From: Scortum barcoo
Taxonomy: Eukaryota; Chordata; Actinopteri; Centrarchiformes; Terapontidae
DNA: 64,000 nucleotides
Assembly: GCA_023238725.1 (NCBI GenBank)
Contig: CM041539.1
Location: 24,888,104 to 24,952,103, forward strand
Direction: 5' to 3'
Shown in pieces: positions 39,201 to 49,377 of this stretch; positions within the stretch are counted from its first letter, which is position 1, and the number at the start of each line of letters is the position of its first letter. Both the position numbers and the translations under genes were made by a program. The notes beneath the pieces were generated by a model, which was not told the DNA's origin, searched no databases, and saw only the letters and a program-made list of their open reading frames with translations.

Positions 39201-42200
39201 ATTCAGTGCAGCCCTGTCACAGTGGAGAATATCTTTAATGGTGCCATTGACAACACTGGAGCAACCCTGTCCTCCTGGACCAAAGCAATGGCTGAAGAGA
39301 GCAGAGGAGAGTTGAACCTCGAGGGTAAAATCACAGCTGCAGAAGCTTCTTTGTATGGTGTGCTCAAAGGCCATGCATACGATGCAACTACAAGAAACAA
39401 CATGAATATTGTATTGAACCGGAGGACTCTGACTTTTACTAGCAATACCATGGGAAAATTGAAGCAGATGAATACAGAAAATACCCACATGCTGACCCTA
39501 ACTCTATGGACCCTTGCCCTCCACTCCCAGACTAGCAACTCCATCTGTGAAGATATTTACTATAAGCAAGACACCAAGGTTGACATGAAGCCATTTGTTA
39601 TGTCATTTGATGTGACAAATGACCTCAAGATCTATGATATCAGTTTGAACAATGAAGGGCACATAAAGCTTGAGCCAGTTAAGGTGGATCTGAGTGGAAG
39701 TATGAAGGGAGCTTATGGAGAAGACCACAACATTAAACATACCTATGAAGTCAGCTATGATAATATGGCTGGTACAATGAAATACAGCACATCTGGAAAT
39801 GTAATGGATGCCCAGGCAAGTCACAACTGTGAACTTGAGTTTGCTGGACTTTCCTCCAAGTCAAACTGTGAAGCACAAATACATTCTGAGCCCCTACGTT
39901 TTCGTAGCAACATTTCTGCCATGGCACTGCCTTTCAGCCTCACTATTGATGCTCTTGTCAACGCCGACGGAGAAATGAATCTATATGGGAAGCACACTGG
40001 ACAGCTGTACAGCAAGTTGTTGGTTAAGGCTGAGCTCCTAGCTATTGCATACTCTCATGATAGCTTGATATCAGCCACACATATGCTTCCAAGTGGGGAG
40101 TCTTCCACTAATTTAGACAACAAATCTGATGGCCTTCTAACACCAAATGACCAATCTCTAATTTGGAAAGTAAAATCAACTCTGGACAACCATGCCTATA
40201 AACAGGACATCAATACATACAATAATCCTGAGAAGACTGGATTTGAGTTTTCAGGAGTGATTTTAACAGATATTTTCAGTAAACTGAGCAAAGACAGATC
40301 CCTACCAAAAATGCAAGAATTTAGTGTAGCTGGTTTCCTTAAGTATGACAAGAACAGTGCCTGTCATATAATTGAGATCCCATTCATTGAGAGCTTTCCT
40401 GCTGTATTTGAGCAGCTCAAAAACACACTTGTATTAGCCTTAGAATCGCTTCAAGAGTTAATCAACAATTTAGATATCAATCAGCTAATCAGTGATTTTA
40501 GAGCCAAGTTAGATTGGCTACCAATAAAACTCAGTGACTTCATGCGAGAAATGGACTTACAAAACAAAGTGAATCAAGTAAAAGTAAAAATTGATTACTT
40601 GAGTAATGAGTTTGCCATAAAAATGGATGACTTAGAGGTTGCAATGAACAACTTGAGAAAGAACTTGGAAAAATCAGTGATCTGCATTGCCATCAAAGTT
40701 AGAGACCTCATCCTTACAGTCAAAGAGTTTGTCAAGGATGGACACTTTGCTGAGATGATAACAAATGTACTTTCACAGGGTGGAAATCAGCTTCAGGCCT
40801 TTGATGAGAAATATGAAATCAAGCATTCACTTGTCAGAATACTTGTTGCCATCGAGGACATCATCAGACAGATTGATTTACAAAAGCTCACAGAGAGCCG
40901 TGTTGTGTGGCTGCAAGAGCTTAATTCTAAATATGATATCTTGCAGAAAATTAAAGACAGACTGTTAAAAATTAAACAGGCCATTGAGAACTTTGACATC
41001 AACATGTTTTTTAAATATGTAAAAGATTACCTTCTCTCAGTTGATTTGGCTATGCATGTTGAGCAACTATCATATAAAATACCCTCTTCAGAGATAGCAG
41101 AAGTGATTGAATCTATAAATGATGTTGTTGTCAACTGGATTGATGAATATGAAATCCCTAACAAACTCAATACAGTGTATTTTTACATTAGGGATCTACT
41201 TTTAAAATACGATCTTGACGATAAATTTAAAGAACTAATGGATCAGATAGTAATTCTCATCAATGAATTAAAAATTGAGGACACTGTGCAGTCAATGATA
41301 GATGCTCTGAAATCTATCAATTTTGAGTTTGTTTATGATAAAGTTATGCAATTTCTATACAGTGTGTCAAGTCAGCTCAGAACAATTGACTTTAAGAAAA
41401 TTATTGATGACCTTAATGAACGCATTTATTTAATCCTTAAGTCAACGAAAGAATTTGATTACAGTGCATTTGTTGATGAGACCAACAAGAAAATAGCTGA
41501 ACTGACAAAGTACATAAATGAGCAAATTAAAACATATGAGATTGTGCAAAAAATTGAGGCAGTTAGGGAATTTTTCAGAGAGATCCAAAGTTTCATTTTT
41601 ACATATCTGGACAAGCTCAAACACACAAAGGTGGCTGACGCTGTGACGAAACTGAAAAATGTGATTAATACTACATTTTACAATGACATCAAGCTGAAAA
41701 TGCAGGATATCCTTGAGGACATGAGACAGATAACCCTTGGCATGGATATCAGAGATGAGATACACACTTACCTCCAAAGAGCAAGTGAATCGTACAGCAA
41801 TATGGTTGCCTACATTTCTGCACAGTTCAACCATCTAATAGAGAAGATAAGAAAAGTGGTGAAGGATGACCATCTAACCCAGATGAACCAAGCTGTAGAT
41901 GGAATTCTGGATGCACTGAAAAGAGCTGAGATTGAAGTTCCCACTTTTACCATACCTCTCACTGACCTTATCATTCCGGCATTTGCAGTCAACCTGAACA
42001 AACTACACAAGATCAGCATCCCAGTTCAAATTTCAGTCCCTGAGTTCACCATCCTTAATTCCTACACAGTTCCTGCATTCACTATAGACTTTGATGAAAT
42101 CAAAGCAAATATAGTTGCAATCATAGATAATATCAGAGAATTTGAAATCCACATGCCTGACCCTAAGGAAATTTTTGGAGACCTAAAAATTCTCTACCTA

Positions 42201-45200
42201 CCTGAGCTACAAGATCTTACCTTCCCAGAAATAACTCTTTCAGAAATAAAATTTCCAACCATAAATATCCCACAATTAAATCTTAAGGAATTTGAAATCA
42301 CAGTACTTCCAATTCCAGAGATCAAATTTTCTGAGGTTCCTAGTGACATTTGTATGCCAGTTTTCGGCAAGCTGAATGGAGAATTTAGAATTAATTCCCC
42401 AGTGTACACTCTTCTAAGTACAGGAAAGATTGAAAACTCAACATCTACACAAAAAAACCCACAGTTTACAGCCATCATTACTTCTAATGCCAAATCACCC
42501 ATTGAGCTCCTCAAATACAACTTTGAAGCCACTGCTAACTTGGAAGCTCCTAGAATGAAGAAGTTGCTATTCACAGAAACAGTGAAAGCTACACATATGG
42601 CCTTCTCCATTGAACATGAAGGTTTCATTGACACTCACTGGCTCTTCTGCTGAGGCTTCTGCAAAGACTATTACCAAGGCCACGACCCAAATTTACACAG
42701 CAGACTTTGCCAACAATGTGACACTTACACTGAAAAGTGGAATCTCTGCAGCCATGGACACAACATACAACCACAACTTGGACATCCCATCAATGGAAAC
42801 TTCAAGTCAGGTATCAATGAAACAGAATATAGCAGTCACGATGGAATCTGGCAGAATTACTGTGATTGACGAAACTATTGGTAATGGAAAGTGGTCCTTT
42901 CAAGACTATTCTGATGAAGGTACACACAAAAGCAGGGTAGAATTCAACATTGATTTTAGCACTGCCAAGTTAACTTTTGAAGGAGAAACAAACTGTAAGG
43001 TCTTGAAATTGAAGCAAAGACTGACTGCTGAATCAGTGCTCTTAAGCCATATCACTGTTGAAGCAATATATGAAACTGAAGTTCTATCAGTTAAGAAGAG
43101 TGTTATGGTTTTAAAAGGAGACGCTTACTTTGGGGACTTGAAAGTTGCACTGACAGCCACTCATGATTCTGAATTAACTGGAAATCTTATTGGATCCATG
43201 GCCAACTCATTGGAATTTATGGCCCACCCATTTGAGACTGTGCTTGATATTAAGAATAAAGTAAGCTCAAAGATCTTCTTTCCCCTCAAACTAACTGGTA
43301 AGGTGGATCTACAGCATGATTTTGGTGTCATACTAAATTCTGAGAAGCAACATGCTAGCTGGCTTGCTTTGGCAAGATTCAACCAGTACAAGTACAATCA
43401 CAACTTTATAGCAGAAAACAATCAAATGGACATCTTCTTTCACTCATCAGCTAATGGAGAGGCTAATCTGGACTTTCTGACCATTCCTCTCTCTATCCCA
43501 GAAATAACCGTACCTTATTATGAAATTAAAACCCCTGAGGTCAGAGACCTCTCTTTGTGGGACCATGCTGGATTCAAAACATTATTTACAACTCCTCAGC
43601 AGTCCTTCGATATGAACCTTAAGCTTCATTACAGCAAGAGCCCTGATGCACACAGCTTTGAATTACACCTTGAGCCAATCTACAATGCAATCAGTGACAG
43701 TGCTGACATCATCCATGCTCAATTTGAAAAATATAGAGACAAAGTAGTTGCACTTCTAAAAGGTTCATACAACCAAGCAAAGTCTCAATATATCAAACAT
43801 AAAATTGACACTTCAAGCCTGCCTCCTAGAATTTTCACTGTCCCCAGATACACAGTACCAATACTCAATATTGAAGTTTCTGCTTTCAGGGCTGAGATGC
43901 CTGCCTTTAGCTATTTTGTTCCAAAGGAGGTCAGTACGCCAAGCTTCAAAGTCCCAGCACTAGGTTTCTCTGTGCCATCCTATACCCTTGTGCTACCATC
44001 TTTGGAGTTACCTGTCATTCATGTTCCAGAAACTTTGAGTGAAATAAAGCTGCCCACTTTCACACTACCCACTATTCAAAACAACATTGTGATTCCAGCC
44101 ATTGGTAACATGACTTTTGACTTCTCCTTCAAATCTGCTGTGATTACCTTAAGTGCTAATGCTGGCCTTTACAACCAGTCTGACATTGTTGCTCGGCTTG
44201 GTGCTTCCTCAACATCTGTGTTTGACATTTTGAATGGAAAAATTTATGGCAGCACCAGCTTGACAAGAAAGATAGGAATAAAACTAGCCACCGCTGTATC
44301 CCTGCAACATGACAATATGGAGGCAAACCATGAATGTGCTGTTAGTCTCACCAAAAGGAGCATTGAAGCTTCTATGGCAAACACTGCAAAAATCAATCTA
44401 CCTTTCCTCAATATTGAATTCAATCAGGAACTCACTGGAAATACCAAGACCAAACCAACTGTTGCTTCCAGGAAAAAACTAAAATACATGTTTAACATTC
44501 CTCTACTTGAGACTACAGGAAAAGGTAACCTTGATATGAACTGGGCACTGGAAGCACTATCTTCCTATGTATCACTGGAAACCTCTACCCAAGGGAAGTC
44601 ATTCATAACAATAATCGACAGTTGTCACTTTTCTGGAGCTCTAGAAAATGAGGCAAGTTTCTATCTTAATGCCAATGGTCTGCGTTCAACTGTCAGTACT
44701 GCCTTAAACTTAAATATTGACAAACAGGAGACACAAAAACGAAGCTCAAACAATAATATCTTCCAGTTTGACTTGAATAAGAACTTGGTTCTTGATGTCT
44801 CTTTCCGGCGTATATTTGCAACGATTGATTACACAAGCAGTAACAATGTCAATTTTCCATCCTTCAACACAAATGGAAAGCACATTGTCAAAGGAGAACT
44901 AGATGTTGTTCCTTTAACAACATTCAAGACTACATGGAACATTGATGTAAGTCAGCCAAGTAGTTTAGGTCATTCTGGACTCATTCAAAGCTTCAACCTT
45001 GCCATAAACTCAGAGCAGCAGTCTTTCACCTGGAGCTTTAGGGAACAACTGGCATCTCTCATCCATGCTTGTGATATCCGTGTGTCAAATGATGAATACG
45101 AAATACACATGGACTTGACTGAATCAGTGGAAGGCCACCTAGCTTTCTTGAAGTCAATTAAGCTCCCTGTATTTCAGAAGACCATCTGGGATGTCCTCAA

Positions 45201-48200
45201 GTTTGATCAAGTCACAAATATGGACAACATACAATTCATTAACATCTCTTCCAGCATTGTATATACGAAGACTGTAGATGGGCAGGTGTATACGATGCCA
45301 TTTAAACAATTTGAAAATGGCGTAATTTTTAGCATCCCTGAGATTAGCATTGCAGTGCCATCTTGGGTGAAAGAAATTCCACACTCTCTAAGGAACATTG
45401 ACATGCAAATTGAAAACCCTGATGTTCCTGATCGTCTCTCTCTTCTCCCTATAGTCTCAGTTCCAGCCTTTGATGTGCCATTTACCAACTTGCATGTGGA
45501 GCCCTTTACAATTGATCCTAAGAATCTTAGCATCCCTAAGGTGATCGTTACCACAGCCTTTGACATCTTGCTGCCTGGCTTGCCAGTAATGTCAGTGCCA
45601 AGTTACACCATTAAAACAGAATATCTACAGGGGAAAATGTCATTCCTTTCATTCAAGATGCCACAATATGAAATCACAGTGTCATCTTTCACACTACCAA
45701 ACTCCTTTACCATTAGAGAGCACACCATCAGCCTAGATGAAATTACAAGCCAGATTTCAAACTTTGAACTTCCAACCATTGTCATTCCAGAGCAAAAAAT
45801 TGAAATCCCTGAAATTGCTCTAAGTCTTCCTTCAAGTTTGTTCATCCCAGCTTTTGGAGGCCTCGGTGCCACTCTTAAGGTTTCCTCCCCTATTTATAAT
45901 GTGTCAACAACTGCCAAACTGGAGAAGAAGGATTCCAGCCTTGTAACTTTGCTGAATTCCATATGTACTTCCACAATGATCTTCCTGGAGTATGACCTCT
46001 CTGGTAAAACTGTCACACAATCTACTTTACCTATTTGATAAGACCATTTTCAGTAATGTACTAGATCTCAGACATTGGAATATATATCATATTTTATTTT
46101 CCTTATGTCCCCTCAGCCCAGGCAACCCTGACATTTGATAATGGAGTAATCAGCCTAAATGGGAAGTGCAACTTGATTCACAACGATGTAAATGTTGACT
46201 GGCAACATATTTTGGCACAAAATTTTAGGTAAGTGTCTACAGTAAATTTTGTGCTTCTTCAGTTTCCAATCTGAAATGTAGATACATTTGCTTAATTTAG
46301 AATCCATGGAAGTCAAAGTAAAAGAAAAAAGAAAAGATGAAAAGTTAACCATAGACACAGACATTTGTAAGTATGTCAGCAAGCAGTCTATGGAATGTGG
46401 AAATTGCTTTTAACAGGGTCTTTCTACTGTGATGAAAGCCAGCCAGTTGCACTTAAATTAACCATCAATTTCCCTCTTTCTTCATCAGTATCTCTGGTGT
46501 TCATTAACAACACCCTCTGATCTGAAATCTGATTTGCATATAATCTGGGAAAACCAAAACAGACTGCGATCAGATTTGAGATCTGGAAGTTGTATTAGTA
46601 TATTTATAGATGTATATACATATATATGTGTAAATGCATGTGTATTAAATGAAAGTGTATTAAAATTCTGAATTTAATTCAGTGTAAATAGGACCACAAA
46701 GAGCAATTGTCTTAGATTTGAAATTATCTGCCAATACTCCCAGGTTAGGAGACCTGCCAGAGCTACTTTGAGGAAGAAATGAACAAAAATCCTTATCCTT
46801 ATCTTTGGTATGAGATCTGGTTAGTAATGTATCATGCACTTTAATTGCACGTTGCACTGTAACGGTAGTTTCACATTTGGTCCCTTTTAGCCCTACAATG
46901 CATAGACACGTTAAGGTTTTCCTCCAATTTTCTTTTCAAAGCAAGGTGCTTCAGGAGCCATGTAAATAAACTATGCCAGCAGTACTTTACCAGACACGAT
47001 AAAATGAGAAAAAGCAGAGAATCCTCTGACACTAATGACACGTTCTCCTTTAACAATGAACTGGACAGTAGGTGAAGGTATGGTAACGGTAGTTATCTCT
47101 CTCTATTTATATCTCAAGTACAATTGATTATGTTAAAGTCAAGGTTCAAGTCAAGTAAGTAACAACAGTAGACCAATCATAGTACATAACAGATCCTTCA
47201 ACCTCCCCCCACAAAATTTTGTGAAATTAATTTATGAAAAGTTAATATCAATTAAGTAATAAACACTGACTAATACTAATACAAACCAGATCCTTTAACA
47301 CCATTTTCACACACACTTTCTCTTATAAAATTGTTAATGATAATGCATAACTGACATATTGTATTGTACTACAATAATATTTAACTGGAGAGGTGGACCA
47401 GGGGAACTATAGTCTGAACAGAAAGACAAAAAACAGAAAGGCCCCACCAGAGCTGAAGTTGCCCAGAAAAAGAACTGAGTCCTCTTTCAAATGAACCGAC
47501 CCTGAAAAAGACCTGAGTGCCTTTTCTGTGGTCCACTTTTTGGTCCACTGTGAGAGGACTGATTTTGGTTTGTTTAAAGATAGACTTACTGTAAAATAAA
47601 CATGTTTTTTTTTTCTCAGAATGAAGCGCCAAATCCCTCTCCCTGATTCTATGTAAGTTTTGTTTTAGCCAAACAATGAGTTTCTGCATTTTTGAACAGT
47701 TCTCAATATACATCTCACTAATGGGCTGATGAAGAAACCTCTACTAAAGACTGTTTCTCTATTTTGAAGGGAGTCTCTTCATACTCTTAGTGTTGACATC
47801 ACTAGCCGAACATTTATTGATGTGAGCCTCCGCTTTGCTTCACGCAAAGATGGAATCACTGCATCTGTGTCTTCTCCATCATCCGGTTTCCTTGGACTGC
47901 ATTTACAGCGGAGGTCTATGTCACAGTTGTATGGAAAACTGTTCAGTCGCTACCTGGTAGGAAACTCCTAGCTAAGCTCTTTTATTTGCATATTGTTGTC
48001 AGCAAATAATTTTACAATCTAGAGATGGATTGATACTATATGTAGTGCACTTTGACACTGTTTTAACTGTCATTCTTCTCAATTTCTTACCTCTACTTCA
48101 GTCTTCTCCAGAAAAGGATACAGATGTTTTCACTGCCAAAGCCACACTGAGAAACTCTGAGAAGTTGATTTTACAGACGTCATGGAATTGGGACTTCTTC

Positions 48201-49287
48201 CATGATGTGATTGAGGGGACGAAGGATAGGATCCCTGTTATGATGGATGCTGTGCTCAAGTTTATTAACAGGTATCACAATGCCCATTTTGGCTTTGATC
48301 TCAATCGTGGCAGCCTGAAGCTGAAAAACACAGTTTCCAATGTCATAGAGATGGCCTATTATGAGATTGCTATGTCTTTGAACACACTGCTAAATTTCAT
48401 TCAAACACCTAGGTGATCAAGGAAAAGACATGTACAGGAAGGCTTCTGACAGCTTAATGTCCATTAGTTTGCAGGATCTTAAAGATAGGTTAGCTCACAA
48501 GGCTATGCAAGTCTTGAAAGGAACTGAAGACAAGATTTCTGTCATGCTAGATGCAATTAGACAGTTCTTGAGTGACACACAGTTTACAGTGCCTGGATCT
48601 GGAGAGAGGCTCTCAAGCTTGGAAATATTCCAGAAAGCTCGCCAGTCTGTATCTAGAACCAGCAACAGAACAATCCAAAGATTTGTTGACCTCATGGAGA
48701 GGATTTATAGTTACATCAGGGAAATACAGTTGACCATACCTAGAACTGATGTTGTTATTAATGGAAATGAGCTCATGGATAAACTTAAGTCTTCTGTGAG
48801 ATCTGTATATCGTCATCTGAGACATTCAGTGCTACAAGGGTTTGATTTGATTCACAGGACAGTTAATGACCTCTTCCAGATGATTGCTGAAAAAGGCAAA
48901 GATTCGCACATGTACCTAAAAGATGAAAATGTGAAGATTGCTTCTCAAGTTGATGCTGTCTATGCAGGGGTAATGCAGTCTTCAAAACAACATATTGAGG
49001 AGGCAAAAAGATTTGTGGCTGAGTATAAAGACATTACCAAACGGAAGATTCAAGAGACTTATGATGCTTTAAGTATGAAGCAGATAAAGGATAATACCAA
49101 GCACTTAATCAATATTTTGCAATCCAATCTCTACGGCGGACTTAATAAAAGTGTAGACCTAATGAGAAGGACATCACAGAGCACAGCACCATACATTAGA
49201 GTGAACAATAAAAAGATGGATATTGAAATCCCTTTACCCTTCCTTAGGAAGTCTTTCAGTGAATGGCCGATGCAATCCAGGCAGTGA
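18242..49287 (+). CDS. apob: Apolipoprotein B (apoB-100-type), 29 coding exons
   Basis: Structural protein of VLDL, LDL and chylomicron-type particles; it is lipidated by MTP in the ER of liver and gut. Coding exons: 18242-18299, 18699-18740, 19815-19927, 20040-20185, 23564-23711, 23939-24091, 25208-25332, 25414-25490, 25590-26046, 27124-27265, 27375-27521, 27688-27899, 28719-28926, 29020-29190, 29353-29556, 32546-32719, 33060-33265, 33353-33535, 33839-33969, 35740-35950, 36103-36275, 36366-36541, 37453-37574, 37716-38089, 38434-46003, 46117-46228, 47620-47652, 47770-47956, 48102-49287. All boundaries are GT/AG and phases match. The product would be about 4,412 residues (human 4,563). It has a signal peptide (MMGYSKLCLLLLLSSYTLA), then a lipovitellin-like lipid-transfer module to about residue 950 with cysteines in the human disulfide positions (SSTCL, VSCQ, QTCRF, RDCALSD, FQCGTVEC, MRCAKK), then beta- and helix-rich lipid-binding belts. 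Two one-base frame breaks (42623-42625 and 48411) interrupt it. Teleosts have several apoB paralogues; I cannot tell which this is. Confidence 0.95.
19190..19660 (-). mobile_element. LINE 3' fragment in apoB intron 2
   Basis: The text GGACTGGGGAAGGCTGTTCC and GAAAGCACGGTCACCTTTGG matches the antisense of L2-like fish LINE C-terminal sequence in my memory (a group that ends in a phrase about leaving a frame rich in FKNRLKT). It has many indels and sits inside intron 2 (18741-19814). Confidence 0.55.
20880..21085 (+). repeat. Percomorph-type interspersed repeat in apoB intron 4
   Basis: The phrase GTGGCATCGATCTTCTTATC followed by TAACTCTCAGCAAGAAAGC, and upstream ACAGATTAAACAAACAACAT, are hallmarks of an abundant perch-like fish repeat that I know by its text. 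It supports a percomorph origin for the window. Confidence 0.6.
21723..23305 (-). mobile_element. Near full-length Tc1-type transposon in apoB intron 4
   Basis: 1,583 bp bounded by TA (21721-21722 and 23306-23307). The ends are matching inverted repeats that start CACTGCTCAAAAAAATAAAG on one side, and the complement of the other end differs by only a few bases. The minus strand encodes a transposase: an HTH-type region (23036 to about 22800), then a middle part, then the DDE catalytic part with QDNARPH and SPDLNPIEHIWD at about 22120-22250. The ORF is split by frameshifts near 22750 and 22450, so it is dead. The size and end text suggest the common 1.6-kb Tc1 families of teleosts. Confidence 0.9.
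24375..25010 (+). mobile_element. LINE endonuclease remnant in apoB intron 6
   Basis: The plus strand reads, with frame changes, an ETWLS phrase, a GGGVATYIS phrase (about 24492-24535) and an ILGDFN phrase (about 24624-24645). Further on come degraded hydrophobic and histidine phrases. These are the order and wording of L2-like AP endonuclease domains. It lies wholly in intron 6 (24092-25207). Confidence 0.55.
26390..26970 (-). mobile_element. LINE 3' end fragment in apoB intron 9
   Basis: Starts with TTTCAAGAATTTATTGTCAT, a fish LINE 3'-tail phrase, and near 26730-26860 has TTTTACTGCCTGAAGGATGA and a TGGGGTGATTGGGGTCTTT phrase, which I associate with Rex1/Babar-like 3' regions. AT-rich in the middle. 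No intact frame. Confidence 0.5.
28172..28437 (+). mobile_element. hAT-like MITE with 8-bp target duplication in apoB intron 12
   Basis: GGTGAATG occurs at 28172-28179 and again at 28430-28437. Between them is a 250-bp element starting CAGAGCCGGCTCTAGC and ending near GGCGACCTCCTATACGAC. The 8-bp duplication and the CAGAGCCGG start fit the hAT group; the inverted ends match only partly. No coding capacity. Confidence 0.65.
29713..30652 (+). mobile_element. hAT-like non-autonomous transposon in apoB intron 15
   Basis: 940 bp starting CAGAGCCGGCTGGCCCATTA and ending with the complementary GGGTAGGGCCGGCTCTG, an inverted repeat of its ends. Flanks read TAAAAACA on the left and CAAAAACA on the right, which is an 8-bp target duplication with one mismatch. 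The inside includes a short purine-rich tract and, near 30540-30578, a (TATTA)n run. No transposase frame is seen, so it must have relied on an autonomous relative. Confidence 0.75.
30899..32093 (-). mobile_element. Tc1-type transposon with deleted transposase in apoB intron 15
   Basis: Bounded by TA at 30897-30898 and 32094-32095. Both ends are long inverted repeats (about 150-200 bp), starting CAGTGGATATAAAAAGTCTA and ending in its complement. The minus strand encodes 198 residues of transposase in one frame. It begins with a DNA-binding part (GYKRISKELNTPWNTVKT), then GRPSKIDDKTRRKLVREA, then joins directly to the catalytic part (FQHDNDPKHTS and WPSQNPDLNPIEHLW). The segment with the first catalytic aspartate is missing, so this is an internally deleted copy. 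Confidence 0.9.
34944..35147 (+). mobile_element. Solo Tc1 terminal repeat in apoB intron 19
   Basis: About 200 bp that are nearly identical, in reverse orientation, to the left end of the Tc1 at 30899-31060. It ends TTTATATCCACTG followed by TA, with the other end and the transposase missing. It is probably an old deletion remnant of the same family. Confidence 0.8.
36542..37452. other. apoB intron 22 (no feature seen)
   Basis: About 910 bp without a recognised repeat or exon. Confidence 0.5.
38434..46003 (+). CDS. apob: apoB giant exon (exon 25)
   Basis: This single 7,570-bp exon is the counterpart of human APOB exon 26 (7,572 bp). It encodes residues about 1385-3907. Its acceptor is CTGCTCCAAG and its donor GTAAAA. 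The protein alternates amphipathic beta belts with an alpha-helical belt: 40400-41900 is rich in heptad-like text such as IEDIIRQIDLQKL and DLILTVKEFVKD, while 41940-42350 and 43830-44080 are proline-spaced beta text such as VPAFTIDFDEIKANI. A frame change at 42623-42625 (an extra T in GGTTTCATT) puts a stop at 42651-42653. Dropping that base restores the reading EHEGSLTLTGSSAEAS. The receptor-binding regions are at 43633-43653 and 44257-44283. Confidence 0.93.
44257..44283 (+). other. apob: Position of LDL-receptor site B in apoB
   Basis: The window reads SLTRKIGIK followed by LATA, at about residue 3326. It aligns with human site B (RLTRKRGLK followed by LATA). The first arginine is replaced by serine and the third by isoleucine, leaving R, K and K of the five basic residues in the human cluster. 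Confidence 0.8.
46229..47619. other. apoB intron 26 (no feature seen)
   Basis: About 1.4 kb. I looked for a missed exon here because the neighbouring exons are short, and found no frame joining the flanking phases with splice signals. One AT-rich tail lies near 46600-46640. Nothing else is recognised. Confidence 0.5.
47620..47652 (+). CDS. apob: apoB 33-bp microexon (exon 27)
   Basis: Acceptor TTTTTCTCAG and donor GTAAGT flank 33 bases coding for a short basic and proline-bearing piece (RMKRQIPLPDS with borrowed bases). Both its junctions are phase 2, so skipping it would keep the frame and join arginine to glutamate. Human APOB has three exons after the giant exon; here there are four, and this is the extra one. 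Confidence 0.65.
48102..49287 (+). CDS. apob: apoB terminal exon (exon 29)
   Basis: Encodes the C-terminal helical belt, starting SSPEKDTDVFTAKATL (human SSPDKKLTIF...). Long amphipathic helices follow, and the protein ends with a short hydrophobic-basic tail at the TGA of 49285-49287. A frame change at about 48411 (an extra A in CCTAGGTGAT) creates a stop at 48414-48416; dropping it gives LNFIQTPGDQGKDMYRKAS. The exon is shorter than human exon 29, which largely explains the shorter protein. Confidence 0.9.
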
Positions 49288-49371
49288 AACGTGCCTCTTG
49301 ACAGAGTGTTTTCATTATGGCTGACAGAAAATTTGTATGTGTGGAAAAGAAATCAATTTTTATTTAATGCC

Positions 49372-49377
49372 AATAAA
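49372..49377 (+). terminator. apob: apoB polyadenylation signal
   Basis: AATAAA 85 bases after the stop codon, the first canonical signal downstream. The 3' untranslated region would be about 100 bases, short as in other apoB genes. Confidence 0.7.

Noticed and set aside
42194..42634. Minus-strand open frame of 146 codons inside apoB
   Set aside because: Antisense of the conserved giant exon; the apoB reading is clearly the coding one.
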